DNA of 64,000 bases from Sepiola atlantica (GCA_963556195.1 CAUVYP010001208.1:2170001-2234000), one strand, 5' to 3'; positions 52,235 to 64,000 are shown, counted from the stretch's first letter. Translations and numbers: made by a program. Notes: generated by a model from the letters alone, not told the origin.

Positions 52235-54925
52235 CAGAAGTGCAGCTCTTGTACTGCCGGAGATATGTCGATACAAACTGAATACGCAAAACATCAACAA
52301 AATTTAGCGCGTTTTGAAGTTGATATCGCTTTTGTGTATAACTTCCACATTTATTCGAATTGTGCCACGAAACTTTGCAGACAGTCTAGAATAGGCTTTT
52401 TCTACTGAAGTACCAAGTTTCAGAAGTGCAGCTTTTGTACTGCCGGAGATATGTCGATAGAAACTGAATACGAAAAACATCAACAAAATTTAGCGCGTTT
52501 TAAAGTTGATATCGCTTTTGTTTATAACTTCCACATTTATTCGAATTGTGCAACAAAACTTTGCAGACAGTCGCGGAGACACATTTTCTACTGAAGTATT
52601 AAGTTTCAGAAGTGCAGCTCTTGTACTGCCGGAGATATCTCGATACAAACTGAATACGCAAAACATCAACAAAATTTAGCGCGTTTTAAAGTTGATATCG
52701 CTTTTGTTTATAACTTCCACATTTATTCGAATTGTGACACGAAACTTTGCAGACAGTCTCGAATAGGCCTTTTCTACTGAAGTACCAAGTTTCAGAAGTG
52801 CAGCTCTTGTACTGCCGGAGATATGTCGATACAAACTGAATACGCAAAACATCAACAATATTTAGCACGTTTTAAAGTTGATATCGCTTTTGTTTATAAC
52901 TTCCACATTTATTCGAATTGTGCAACGAAACCTTGCAGACAGTCGCGGAGACACATTTTCTACTGAAGTACCAAGTTTCAGAAGTGCAGCTCTTGTACTG
53001 CCGGAGATATGTCGATACAAACTGAATACGCAAAACATCAACAAAATTTAGCGCGTTTTTAAGTTGATATCGCTTTTGTGTATAACTTCCACATTTATTC
53101 GAATTGTGCAACGAAACTTTGCAGACAGTCTCGAATAGGCCTTTTCTACTGAAGTACCAAGTTTCAGAAGTGCAGCTCTTGTACTGCCGGAGATATGTCG
53201 ATACAAACTGAATACGCAAAACATCAACAAAATTTAGCGCGTTTTAAAGTTGATATCGCTTTTGTTTATAACTTCCACATTTATTCGAATTGTGCAACGA
53301 AACTTTGCAGACAGTCGCGGAGACACATTTCCTACTGAAGTACCAAGGTTCAGAAGTGCAGATCTTGTACTGCCGGAGATATGTCGATACAAACTGAATA
53401 CGCAAAACATCAACAAAATTTAGCGCGGTTTAAAGTTGATATCGCTTTTGTGTATAACTTCCACATTTATTCCAATTGTGCTACGAAACTTTGCAGACAG
53501 TCTCGAATAGGCCCTTTCTACTGAAGTACCAAGTTTCAGAAGTGCAGCTCTTGTACTGCCGGAGATATGTCGATACAAACTGAATACGCAAAACATCAAC
53601 AAATTTAGCGCGTTTTAATGTTGATATCGCTTTTGTTTATAACTTCCACATTTATTCGAATTGTGCAACGAAACTTTGCAGACAGTCTCGAATGGGCCTT
53701 TTCTACTGAAGTACCAAGGGTCAGAAGTGCAGCTCTTGTACTGCCGGAGATATGTCGATACAAACTGAATACGCAAAACATCAACAAAATTTAGCGCGTT
53801 TTGAAGTTGATATCGCTTTTGTGTATAACTTCCACATTTATTCGAATTGTGCCACGAAACTTTGCAGACAGTCTAGAATAGGCTTTTTCTACTGAAGTAC
53901 CAAGTTTCAGAAGTGCAGCTTTTGTACTGCCGGAGATATGTCGATAGAAACTGAATACGAAAAACATCAACAAAATTTAGCGCGTTTTAAAGTTGATATC
54001 GCTTTTGTTTATAACTTCCACATTTATTCGAATTGTGCAACAAAACTTTGCAGACAGTCGCGGAGACACATTTTCTACTGAAGTATTAAGTTTCAGAAGT
54101 GCAGCTCTTGTACTGCCGGAGATATCTCGATACAAACTGAATACGCAAAACATCAACAAAATTTAGCGCGTTTTTAAGTTGATATCGCTTTTGTGTATAA
54201 CTTCCACATTTATTCGAATTGTGCAACGAAACTTTGCAGACAGTCTCGAATAGGCCTTTTCTACTGAAGTACCAAGTTTCAGAAGTGCAGCTCTTGTACT
54301 GCCGGAGATATGTCGATACAAACTGAATACGCAAAACATCAACAAAATTTAGCGCGTTTTAAAGTTGATATCGCTTTTGTTTATAACTTCCACATTTATT
54401 CGAATTGTGCAACGAAACTTTGCAGACAGTCGCGGAGACACATTTCCTACTGAAGTACCAAGGTTCAGAAGTGCAGATCTTGTACTGCCGGAGATATGTC
54501 GATACAAACTGAATACGCAAAACATCAACAAAATTTAGCGCGGTTTAAAGTTGATATCGCTTTTGTGTATAACTTCCACATTTATTCCAATTGTGCTACG
54601 AAACTTTGCAGACAGTCTCGAATAGGCCCTTTCTACTGAAGTACCAAGTTTCAGAAGTGCAGCTCTTGTACTGCCGGAGATATGTCGATACAAACTGAAT
54701 ACGCAAAACATCAACAAATTTAGCGCGTTTTAATGTTGATATCGCTTTTGTTTATAACTTCCACATTTATTCGAATTGTGCAACGAAACTTTGCAGACAG
54801 TCTCGAATGGGCCTTTTCTACTGAAGTACCAAGGGTCAGAAGTGCAGCTCTTGTACTGCCGGAGATATGTCGATACAAACTGAATACGCAAAACATCAAC
54901 AAAATTTAGCGCGTTTTAAAGTTGA
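52235..54925 (+). repeat. Overlapping 8-unit and 6-unit duplications
   Basis: Positions 52,235-52,688 match 53,722-54,175 at 1487 bp, sharing GTCTAGAATAGG and GATAGAAACTG. Positions 53,012-53,810 match 54,127-54,925 at 1115 bp, sharing CCAAGGTTCAG, GCGCGGTTTAAAG and the deletion in CAACAAATTTAG. The two matches overlap in the right copy. This fits two out-of-register exchanges in succession. Confidence 0.72.
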
Positions 54926-55649
54926 TATCGCTTTTGTTTATAACTTCCACATTTATTCGAATTGTGCCACGAAACTTTGCAGACAGTCTCGAATGGGCCT
55001 TTTCTACTGAAGTACCAAGTTTCAGAAGTGCAGCTCTTGTACTGCCAGAGATATGTCGATACAGACTGAATACGCAAAACATCAACAAAATTTAGCGCGT
55101 TTTAAAGTTGATATCGCTTTTGTTTATAACTTCCACATTTATTCGAATTGTGCAACGAAACTTTGCAGACAGTCCCGGAGACACATTTTCTACTGAAGTA
55201 CCAAGTTTCAGAAGTGCAGCTCTTGTACTGCCGGAGATATGTCGATACAAACTGAATACGCAAAACATCAACAAAATTAAGCGCGTTTTAAAGTTGATAT
55301 CGCTTTTGTGTATAACTTCCACATTTATTCGAATTGTGCCACGAAACTTTGCAGACAGTCTCGAATAGGCTTTTTCTACTGAAGTATTAAGTTTCAGAAG
55401 TGCAGCTTTTGTACTGCCGGAGATATGTCGATACAAACTGAATACGAAAAACATCAACAAAATTTTGCGCGTTTTAAAGTTAATATCGCTTTTGTTTATA
55501 ACTTCCACATTTATTCGAATTGTGCAACGAAACTTTGCAGACAGTCGCGGAGACACATTTTCTACTGAAGTACCAAGTTTCAGAAGTGCAGCTCTTGTAC
55601 TGCCGGAGATATGTCGATACAAACTGAATACGCAATTCATCAACAAAAT
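54349..55649 (+). repeat. Seven-unit module, copy 2
   Basis: Same seven-unit order as at 49,330, offset 5018-5019 bp. It is one base shorter because CAACAAATTTAGCG near 54,714 lacks an A, a deletion shared with the partial copy near 53,600. It also has CCAAGGTTCAG near 54,460 and GCGCGGTTTAAAG near 54,538, both shared with 53.3-53.4 kb. Confidence 0.82.
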
Positions 55650-58251
55650 TTAGCGCGTTTTAAAGTTGATATCGCTTTTGTTTATAACTTCCACATTTAT
55701 TCGAATTGTGCAACGAAACTTTGCAGACAGTCGCGGAGACACATTTCCTACTGAAGTACCAAGTTTCAGAAGTGCAGCTCTTGTACTGCCGGAGATATGT
55801 CGATACAAACTGAATACGCAAAACATCAACAAAATTTAGCGCGTTTTGAAGTTGATATCGCTTTTGTGTATAACTTCCACATTTATTCGAATTGTGCAAC
55901 GAAACTTTGCAGACAGTCTCGAATAGGCCTTTTCTACTGAAGTACCAAGTTTCAGAAGTGCAGCTCTTGTACTGCCGGAGATATGTCGATACAAACTGAA
56001 TACGAAAACATCAACAAAATTTAGCGCGTTTTAAAGTTGATATCGCTTTTGTGTATAACTTCCACATTTATTCGAATTGTGCCACGAAACTTTGCAGACA
56101 GTCTCGAATAGGCTTTTTCTACTGAAGTATTAAGTTTCAGAAGTGCAGCTTTTGTACTGCCGGAGATATGTCGATACAAACTGAATACGAAAAACATCAA
56201 CAAAATTTAGCGCGTTTTAAAGTTGATATCGCTTTTGTTTATAACTTCCACATTTATTCGAATTGTGCAACGAAACTTTGCAGACAGTCGCGGAGACACA
56301 TTTTCTACTGAAGTACCAAGTTTCAGAAGTGCAGCTCTTGTACTGCCGGAGATATCTCGATACAAACTGAATACGCAAAACATCAACAAAATTTAGCGCG
56401 TTTTATAGTTGATATCGCTTTTGTTTATAACTTCCACATTTATTCGAATTGTGCCACGAAACTTTGCAGACAGTCTCGAATAGGCTTTTTCTACTGAAGT
56501 ATTAAGTTTCAGAAGTGCAGCTTTTGTACTGCCGGAGATATGTCGATACATACTGAATACGCAAAACATCAACAAAATTTAGCGCGTTTTAAAGTTGATA
56601 TCGCTTTTGTTTATAACTTCCACATTTATTCGAATTGTGCAACGAAACTTTGCAGACAGTCGCGGAGACACATTTTCTACTGAAGTACCAAGTTTCAGAA
56701 GTGCAGCTCTTGTATTGCCGGAGATATGTCGATACAAACTGAATACGCAAAACATCAACAAAATTTAGCGCGTTTTAAAGTTGATATCGCTTTTGTTTAT
56801 AACTTCCACATTTATTCGAATTGTGCAACGAAACTTTGCAGAAAGTCTCGAATAGGCTTTTTCTACTGAAGTACCAAGTTTCAGAAGTGCAGCTCTTGTA
56901 CTGCCGGAGATATGTCGATACAAACTGAATACGAAAAACATCAACAAAATTTAGCGCGTTTTAAAGTTGATATCGCTTTTGTTTATAACTTCCACATTTA
57001 TTCGAATTGTGCAACGAAACTTTGCAGACAGTCTCGAATAGGCCTTTTCTACTGAAGTACTAAGTTTCAGAAGTGCAGCTCTTGTACTGCCAGAGATATG
57101 TCGATACAAACTGAATACGCAAAACATCAACTAAATTTAGCGACTTTTAAAATTGATATCGCTTTTGTTTATAACTTCCACATTTATTCGAATTGTGCAA
57201 CGAAACTTTGCAGACAGTCGCGGAGACACATTTTCTACTGAAGTACCAAGTTTCAGAAGTGCAGCTCTTGTACTGCCGGAGATATGTCGATACAAACTGA
57301 ATACGCAAAACATCAACAAAATTTAGCGCGTTTTAAAGTTGATATCGCTTTTGTTTATAACTTCCACATTTATTCGAATTGTGCCACGAAACTTTGCAGA
57401 CAGTCTCGAATGGGCCTTTTCTACTGAAGTACCAAGTTTCAGAAGTGCAGCTCTTGTACTGCCAGAGATATGTCGATACAAACTGAATACGCAAAACATC
57501 AACAAAATTTAGCGCGTTTTAAAGTTGATATCGCTTTTTTTATAACTTCCACATTTATTCATATTGTGCAACGAAACTTTGCAGACAGTCTCGAATAGGC
57601 CCTTTCTACTGAAGTACCAAGTTTCAGAAGTGGAGCTGTTGTACTGCCGGAGATATCTCGATACAAACTGAATACGCAAAACATCAATAAAATTTAGCGC
57701 GTTTTAAAGTTGATATCGCTTTTGTTTATAACTTCCACATTTATTCGAATTGTGCAACGAAACTTTGCAGACAGTCTCGAATAGGCCTTTTCTACTGAAG
57801 TACCAAGTTTCAGAAGTGCAGCTCTTGTACTGCCGGAGATATGTCGATACAAACTGAATACGCAAAACATCAACAACATTTAGCGCGTTTTAAAGTTGAT
57901 ATCGCTTTTGTTTATAACTTCCACATTTATTCGAATTGTGCAACGAAACCTTGCAGACAGTCGCGGAGACACATTTTCTACTGAAGTACCAAGTTTCAGA
58001 AGTGCAGCTCTTGTACTGCCGGAGATATGTCGATACAAACTGAATACGCAAAACATCAACAAAATTTAGCGCGTTTTTAAGTTGATATCGCTTTTGTGTA
58101 TAACTTCCACATTTATTCGAATTGTGCAACGAAACTTTGCAGACCGTCTCGAATAGGCCTTTTCTACTGAAGTACCAAGTTTCAGAAGTGCAGCTCTTGT
58201 ACTGCCGGAGATATGTCGATACAAACTGAATACGAAAAACATCAACAAAAT

Positions 58252-59553
58252 TTAGCGCGTTTTAAAGTTGATATCGCTTTTGTTTATAACTTCCACATTT
58301 ATTCGAATTGTGCAACGAAACTTTGCAGACAGTCGCAGAGACACATTTCCTACTGAAGTACCAAGTTTCAGAAGTGCAGATCGTGTACTGCCGGAGATAT
58401 GTCGATACAAACTGAATACGCAAAACATCAACAAAATTTAGCGCGTTTTAAAGTTGATATCGCTTTTGTGTATAACTTCCACATTTATTCCAATTGTGCT
58501 ACGAAACTTTGCAGACAGTCTCGAATAGGCCCTTTCTACTGAAGTACCAAGTTTCAGAAGTGCAGCTCTTGTACTGCCGGAGATATGTCGATACAAACGT
58601 AATACGCAAAACATCAACAAAATTTAGCGCGTTTTAATGTTGATATCGCTTTTGTTTATAACTTCCACATTTATTCGAATTGTGCAACGAAACTTTGCAG
58701 ACAGTCTCGAATGGGCCTTTTCTACTGAAGTACCAAGGGTCAGAAGTGCAGCTCTTGTACTGCCGGAGATATGTCGATACAAACTGAATACGCAAAACAT
58801 CAACAAAATTTAGCGCGTTTTAAAGTTGATATCGCTTTTGTTTATAACTTCCACATTTATTCGAATTGTGCCACGAAACTTTGCAGACAGTCTCAAATGG
58901 GCCTTTTCTACTGAAGTACCAAGTTTCAGAAGTGCAGCTCTTGTACTGCCAGAGATATGTCGATACAAACTGAATACGCAAAACATCAACAAAATTTAGC
59001 GCGTTTTAAAGTTGATATCGCTTTTGTTTATAACTTCCACATTTATTCGAATTGTGCAACGAAACTTTACAGACAGTCCCGGAGACACATTTTCTACTGA
59101 AGTACCAAGTTTCAGAAGTGCAGCTCTTGTACTGCCGGAGATATGTCGATACAAACTGAATACGCAAAACATCAACAAAATTAAGCGCGTTTTAAAGTTG
59201 ATATCGCTTTTGTGTATAACTTCCACATTTATTCGAATTGTGCCACGAAACTTTGCAGACAGTCTCGAATAGGCTTTTTCTACTGAAGTATTAAGTTTCA
59301 GAAGTGCAGCTTTTGTACTGCCGGAGATATGTCGATACAAACTGAATACGAAAAACATCAACAAAATTTTGCGCGTTTTAAAGTTGATATCGCTTTTGTT
59401 TATAACTTCCACATTTATTCGAATTGTGCAACGAAACTTTGCAGACAGTCGCGGAGACACATTTTCTACTGAAGTACCAAGTTTCAGAAGTGCAGCTCTT
59501 GTACTGCCGGAGATATTTCGATACAAACTGAATACGCAATTCATCAACAAAAT
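58252..59553 (+). repeat. Seven-unit module, copy 3
   Basis: Same seven-unit order, offset about 3904 bp from copy 2. Private changes include CAGTCGCAGAG near 58,330, CAAACGTAATACG near 58,596, TCTCAAATGGG near 58,892, CTTTACAGACAG near 59,065 and GATATTTCG near 59,514. It does not share the one-base deletion of copy 2, so it descends from an earlier form. Confidence 0.8.
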
Positions 59554-61446
59554 TTAGCGCGTTTTAAAGTTGATATCGCTTTTGTTTATAACTTCCACAT
59601 TTATTCGAATTGTGCAACGAAACTTTGCAGACAGTCGCGGAGACACATTTCCCACTGAAGTACCAAGTTTCAGAAGTGCAGCTCTTGTACTGCCGGAGAT
59701 ATGTCGATACAAACTGAATACGCAAAACATCAACAAAATTTAGCGCGTTTTGAAGTTGATATCGCTTTTGTGTATAACTTCCACATTTATTCGAATTGTG
59801 CCACGAAACTTTGCAGACAGTCTCGAATAGGCTTTTTCTACTGAAGTATGAAGTTTCAGAAGTGCAGCTCTTGTACTGCCGGAGATATATCGATACAAAC
59901 TGAATACGAAAAACATCAACAAAATTTAGCGCGTTTTAAAGTTGATATCGCTTTTGTTTATAACTTCCACATTTATTCGAATTGTGCAACGAAACTTTGC
60001 AGACAGTCGCGGAGACACATTTTCTACTGAAGTACCAAGTTTCAGAAGTGCAGCTCTTGTACTGCCGGAGATATCTCGATACAAACTGAATACGCAAAAC
60101 ATCAACAAAATTTAGCGCGTTTTAAAGTTGATATCGCTTTTGTGTATAACTTCCACATTTATTCGAATTGTGCAACGAAACTTTGCAGACAGTCTCGAAT
60201 AGGCCTTTTCTACTGAAGTACCAAGTTTCAGAAGTGCAGCTCTTGTACTGCCGGAGATATGTCGATAAAAACTGAATACGCAAAACATCAACAAAATTTA
60301 GCGCGTTTTAAAGTTGATATCGCTTTTGTTTATAACTTCCACATTTATTCGAATTGTGCAACGAAACCTTGCAGACAGTCGCGGAGACACATTTTCTACT
60401 GAAGTACCAAGTTTCAGAAGTGCAGCTCTTGTACTGCCGGAGATATGTCGATACAAACTGAATACGCAAAACATCAACAAAATTTAGCTCGTTTTTAAGT
60501 TGATATCGCTTTTGTGTATAACTTCCACATTTATTCGAATTGTGCAACGAAACTTTGCAGACAGTCTCGAATAGGCCTTTTCTACTGAAGTACCAAGTTT
60601 CAGAAGTGCAGCTCTTGTACTGCCGGAGATATGTCGATACAAACTGAATACGCAAAACATCAACAAAATTTAGCGCGTTTTAAAGTTGATATCGCTTTTG
60701 TTTATAACTTCCACATTTATTCGAATTGTGCAACGAAACTTTGCAGACAGTCGCGGAGACACATTTCCTACTGAAGTACCAAGTTTCAGAAGTGCAGATC
60801 TTGTACTGCCGGAGATATGTCGATACAAACTGAATACGCAAAACATCAACAAAATTTAGCGCGTTTTAAAGTTGATATCGCTTTTGTGTATAACTTCCAC
60901 ATTTATTCGAATTGTGCTACGAAACTTTGCAGACAGTCTCGAATCGGCCCTTTCTACTAAAGTACCAAGTTTCAGAAGTGCAGCTCTTGTACTGCCGGAG
61001 ATATGTCGATACAAACTGAATACGCAAAACATCAACAAAATTTAGCGCGTTTTAATGTTGATATCGCTTTTGTTTATAACTTCCACATTTATTCGAATTG
61101 TGCAACGAAACTTTGCAGACAGTCTCGAATGGGCCTTTTCTACTGAAGTACCAAGGGTCAGAAGTGCAGCTCTTGTACTGCCGGAGATATGTCGATACAA
61201 ACTGAATACGCAAAACATCAACAAAATTTAGCATGTTTTAATGTGGATATCGCTTTTGTTTATAACGTCCACATTTATTCGAATTGTGCAACGAAACTTT
61301 GCAGACAGTCGCGGAAACACATTTCCTACTGAAGTACCAAGTTTCAGAAGTGCAGCTCTTGAACTGCCGGAGATATGTCGATACAAACTGAATACGCAAA
61401 ACATCAACAAAATTTAGCGCGTTTTAAAGTTGATATCGCTTTTGTT

Positions 61447-62562
61447 TATAACTTCCACATTTATTCGAATTGTGCAACGAAACTTTGCAGACAGTCGCGG
61501 AGACACATTTTCTACTGAAGTACCAAGTTTCAGAAGTGCAGCTCTTGTACTGCCGGAGATATGTCGATACAAACTGAATACGCAATTCATCAACAAAATT
61601 TAGCGCGTTTTGAAGTTGATATCGCTTTTGTTTATAACTTCCACATTAATTCGAATTGTGCAACGAAACTTTGCAGACAGTCGCGGAGACACATTTTCTA
61701 GTGAAGTACCAAGTTTCAGAAGTGCAGCTCTTGTACTGCCGGAGATATGTCGATACAAACTGAATACGCAAAACATCAACAAAATTTAGCGCGTTTTAAA
61801 GTTGATATCGCTTTTGTGTATAACTTCCACATTTATTCGAATTGTGCCACGAAACTTTGCAGACAGTCTCGAATAGGCTGTTTCTACTGAAGTATTAAGT
61901 TTCAGAAGTGCAGCTTTTGTACTGCCGGAGATATGTCGATACAAACTGAATACGAAAAACATTAACAAAATTTAGCGCGTTTTAAAGTTGATATCGCTTT
62001 TGTTTATAACTTCCACATTTATTCGAATTGTGCAACGAAACTTTGCAGACAGTCGCGGAGACACATTTTCTACTGAAGTACCAAGTTTCAGAAGTGCAGC
62101 TCTTGTACTGCCGGAGATATCTCGATACAAACTGAATACGCAAAACATCAACAAAATTTAGCGCGTTTTAAAGTTGATATCGCTTTTGTGTATAACTTCC
62201 ACATTTATTCGAATTGTGCAACGAAACTTTGCAGACAGTCTCGAATAGGCCTTTTCTACTGAAGTACCAAGTTTCAGAAGTGCAGCTCTTGTACTGCCGG
62301 AGATATGTCGATACAAACTGAATACGCAAAACATCAACAAAATTTAGCGCGTTTTAAAGTTGATATCGCTTTTGTTTATAACTTCCACATTTATTCGAAT
62401 TGTGCAACGAAACCTTGCAGACAGTCGCGGAGACACATTTTCTACTGAAGTACCAAGTTTCAGAAGTGCAGCTCTTGTACTGCCGGAGATATGTCGATAC
62501 AAACTGAATACGCAAAACATCAACAAAATTTAGCGCGTTTTTAAGTTGATATCGCTTTTGTG
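61447..62562 (+). repeat. Six-unit (1116 bp) tandem duplication, copy 1
   Basis: This aligns with 62,563-63,678 at exactly 1116 bp; similarity runs to 62,612/63,728. Shared rare markers are CACATTAATTCG near 61,645/62,761, TTTTCTAGTGAAG near 61,695/62,811, AGGCTGTTTC near 61,876/62,992 and AAAACATTAAC near 61,958/63,074. I found no difference between copies. Confidence 0.87.
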
Positions 62563-63728
62563 TATAACTTCCACATTTATTCGAATTGTGCAACGAAACT
62601 TTGCAGACAGTCGCGGAGACACATTTTCTACTGAAGTACCAAGTTTCAGAAGTGCAGCTCTTGTACTGCCGGAGATATGTCGATACAAACTGAATACGCA
62701 ATTCATCAACAAAATTTAGCGCGTTTTGAAGTTGATATCGCTTTTGTTTATAACTTCCACATTAATTCGAATTGTGCAACGAAACTTTGCAGACAGTCGC
62801 GGAGACACATTTTCTAGTGAAGTACCAAGTTTCAGAAGTGCAGCTCTTGTACTGCCGGAGATATGTCGATACAAACTGAATACGCAAAACATCAACAAAA
62901 TTTAGCGCGTTTTAAAGTTGATATCGCTTTTGTGTATAACTTCCACATTTATTCGAATTGTGCCACGAAACTTTGCAGACAGTCTCGAATAGGCTGTTTC
63001 TACTGAAGTATTAAGTTTCAGAAGTGCAGCTTTTGTACTGCCGGAGATATGTCGATACAAACTGAATACGAAAAACATTAACAAAATTTAGCGCGTTTTA
63101 AAGTTGATATCGCTTTTGTTTATAACTTCCACATTTATTCGAATTGTGCAACGAAACTTTGCAGACAGTCGCGGAGACACATTTTCTACTGAAGTACCAA
63201 GTTTCAGAAGTGCAGCTCTTGTACTGCCGGAGATATCTCGATACAAACTGAATACGCAAAACATCAACAAAATTTAGCGCGTTTTAAAGTTGATATCGCT
63301 TTTGTGTATAACTTCCACATTTATTCGAATTGTGCAACGAAACTTTGCAGACAGTCTCGAATAGGCCTTTTCTACTGAAGTACCAAGTTTCAGAAGTGCA
63401 GCTCTTGTACTGCCGGAGATATGTCGATACAAACTGAATACGCAAAACATCAACAAAATTTAGCGCGTTTTAAAGTTGATATCGCTTTTGTTTATAACTT
63501 CCACATTTATTCGAATTGTGCAACGAAACCTTGCAGACAGTCGCGGAGACACATTTTCTACTGAAGTACCAAGTTTCAGAAGTGCAGCTCTTGTACTGCC
63601 GGAGATATGTCGATACAAACTGAATACGCAAAACATCAACAAAATTTAGCGCGTTTTTAAGTTGATATCGCTTTTGTGTATAACTTCCACATTTATTCGA
63701 ATTGTGCAACGAAACTTTGCAGACAGTC
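62563..63728 (+). repeat. Six-unit (1116 bp) tandem duplication, copy 2
   Basis: This is an apparently perfect copy of the preceding segment. Identity stops at 63,729, where class B (TCTCAAATAGG) replaces class A. It is one of the youngest events in the window. Confidence 0.87.
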
Positions 63729-63803
63729 TCAAATAGGCCTTTTCTACTGAAGTACCAAGTTTCAGAAGTGCAGCTCTTGTACTGCCGGAGATATGTCGAT
63801 ACA

Positions 63804-64000
63804 AACTGAATACCCAAAAATCAACAAAAATTAGCGCGTTTTAATGTTGATATCGCTTTTGTTTATAACTTCCACATTTATTCGAATTGTGCAACGAAAC
63901 TTTGCAGACAGTCTCTAATGGGCCTTTTCTACTGAAGTACCAAGGGTCAGAAGTGCAGCTCTTGTACTGCCGGAGATATGTCGATACAAACTGAATACGC
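63804..64000 (+). repeat. Last units, with an aberrant start
   Basis: The unit after 63,804 reads TACCCAAAAATCAACAAAAATTAGC where others read TACGCAAAACATCAACAAAATTTAGC. It has three changes plus a one-base loss within 26 bp, so this unit is unusually damaged. It otherwise continues as a B unit with TTTAATGTTG, TCTCTAATGGG and CAAGGGTCAG, as in the seven-unit module. The array runs off the window end. Confidence 0.7.

Larger units (their letters stand above)
1..64000 (+). repeat. 186 bp tandem satellite array, about 344 units
   Basis: The same 186 bp unit repeats head to tail across the whole window with no inversion, gap or foreign insert. Landmarks recur in almost every unit: TTTAAA at unit positions 47-52, GATATC (EcoRV) at 56-61, TTCGAA at 88-93 and CCGG near 177-180. 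GC is about 38% by hand count of the class A consensus. Units differ by a few substitutions, and length changes are almost all single bases. Both window edges cut through the array, so its true ends are not seen. Unit size, orientation and HOR structure fit a centromeric or pericentromeric satellite. That location is inference, since nothing in the sequence proves kinetochore function. I recognise no named satellite family. Confidence 0.98.
28081..64000 (+). repeat. Block 3: HOR subarray with 5- to 22-unit duplications
   Basis: Markers are A units with CAGTCCCGG, A units with ATTTTGCGCG and ending CGCAATTCATC, B units with ATTAAGCGCG and GTGCCACG plus GTATTAAG, B units with ATTCCAATTGTGCTACG, and B units with TTTAATGTTG plus CAAGGGTCAG. 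These markers combine into recurring modules of 5-9 units that are duplicated over larger distances. Block 2 haplotypes (GAAGAAGATAT, TTATAC) persist until about 48 kb and are missing after that, apart from one TTATAC unit near 51,415. Confidence 0.7.

Noticed and set aside
1..64000. CRISPR array
   Set aside because: There is no alternation of a short constant repeat with variable spacers. The full 186 bp is conserved, and the unit is several times longer than a CRISPR repeat-spacer pair.
1..64000. rRNA or tRNA gene cluster, or histone-type tandem genes
   Set aside because: The unit is too short and AT-rich, has no tRNA box A/B arrangement or rRNA core sequence that I can see, and no conserved coding frame.
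1..64000. Transposon or retroelement insertion inside the array
   Set aside because: Phase is kept through the whole window with only one-base shifts, which leaves no room for an insert.
1..64000. Identification as the 186 bp zebrafish type I satellite or another named family
   Set aside because: Equal unit length is not evidence of identity, I cannot compare the sequences here, and the CpG content does not favour a vertebrate.

Overview
The whole 64 kb window is one uninterrupted satellite DNA array. A unit of 186 bp repeats head to tail about 344 times, always on the same strand, from the first base to the last. I see no unique sequence, gene, RNA gene, transposon, CRISPR array or simple-sequence tract. 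Both window ends lie inside the array, so it is longer than 64 kb. Near-nucleosomal unit length, long homogeneous arrays and higher-order repeats (HORs) are typical of eukaryotic centromeric or pericentromeric satellites. No bacterial or viral origin is suggested. The species cannot be named from the sequence. By hand count the unit is about 38% GC and carries 10 CpGs where about 6.8 are expected. That lack of CpG depletion argues mildly for a genome with little germline CpG methylation, such as many invertebrates.

Units are numbered here from the GTCGATAC that opens the window (unit position 1). They fall into two classes that differ mainly at positions 121-131: class A (GCGGAGACACA) and class B (TCGAATAGGCT or close variants). 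In the first few kilobases A and B alternate almost strictly, as an old 372 bp dimer. Further right the alternation breaks into AA, BB, BBB and AAA runs.

Three blocks can be told apart by diagnostic variants. Block 1 (about 1-15.0 kb) has 4-, 5- and 6-unit HORs carrying an AflII-type CTTAAG in one A subtype, inside a nearly perfect 21-unit (3.9 kb) tandem duplication. Block 2 (about 15.0-28.1 kb) is marked by a GAAGAAGATAT variant, AACTTATACATT B units and GAAAAACATC units, with 7-, 8- and 9-unit duplications. Block 3 (about 28.1-64 kb) is marked by CAGTCCCGG, AATTCATC, ATTAAGCGCG, ATTTTGCGCG and CAAGGGTCAG variants. It holds overlapping duplications of 5, 6, 9, 14 and 22 units and a recurring 7-unit module seen complete three times. 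The block 1/2 junction falls inside a single hybrid unit near 15.0 kb.

Open frames exist only because 186 = 3 x 62, so any frame repeats identically in every unit. None looks like a gene. The noteworthy biology is the array's architecture: rigid unit length, nested recent duplications of many sizes, a dyad centred on GCGC, and a second hairpin-capable dyad in each unit.
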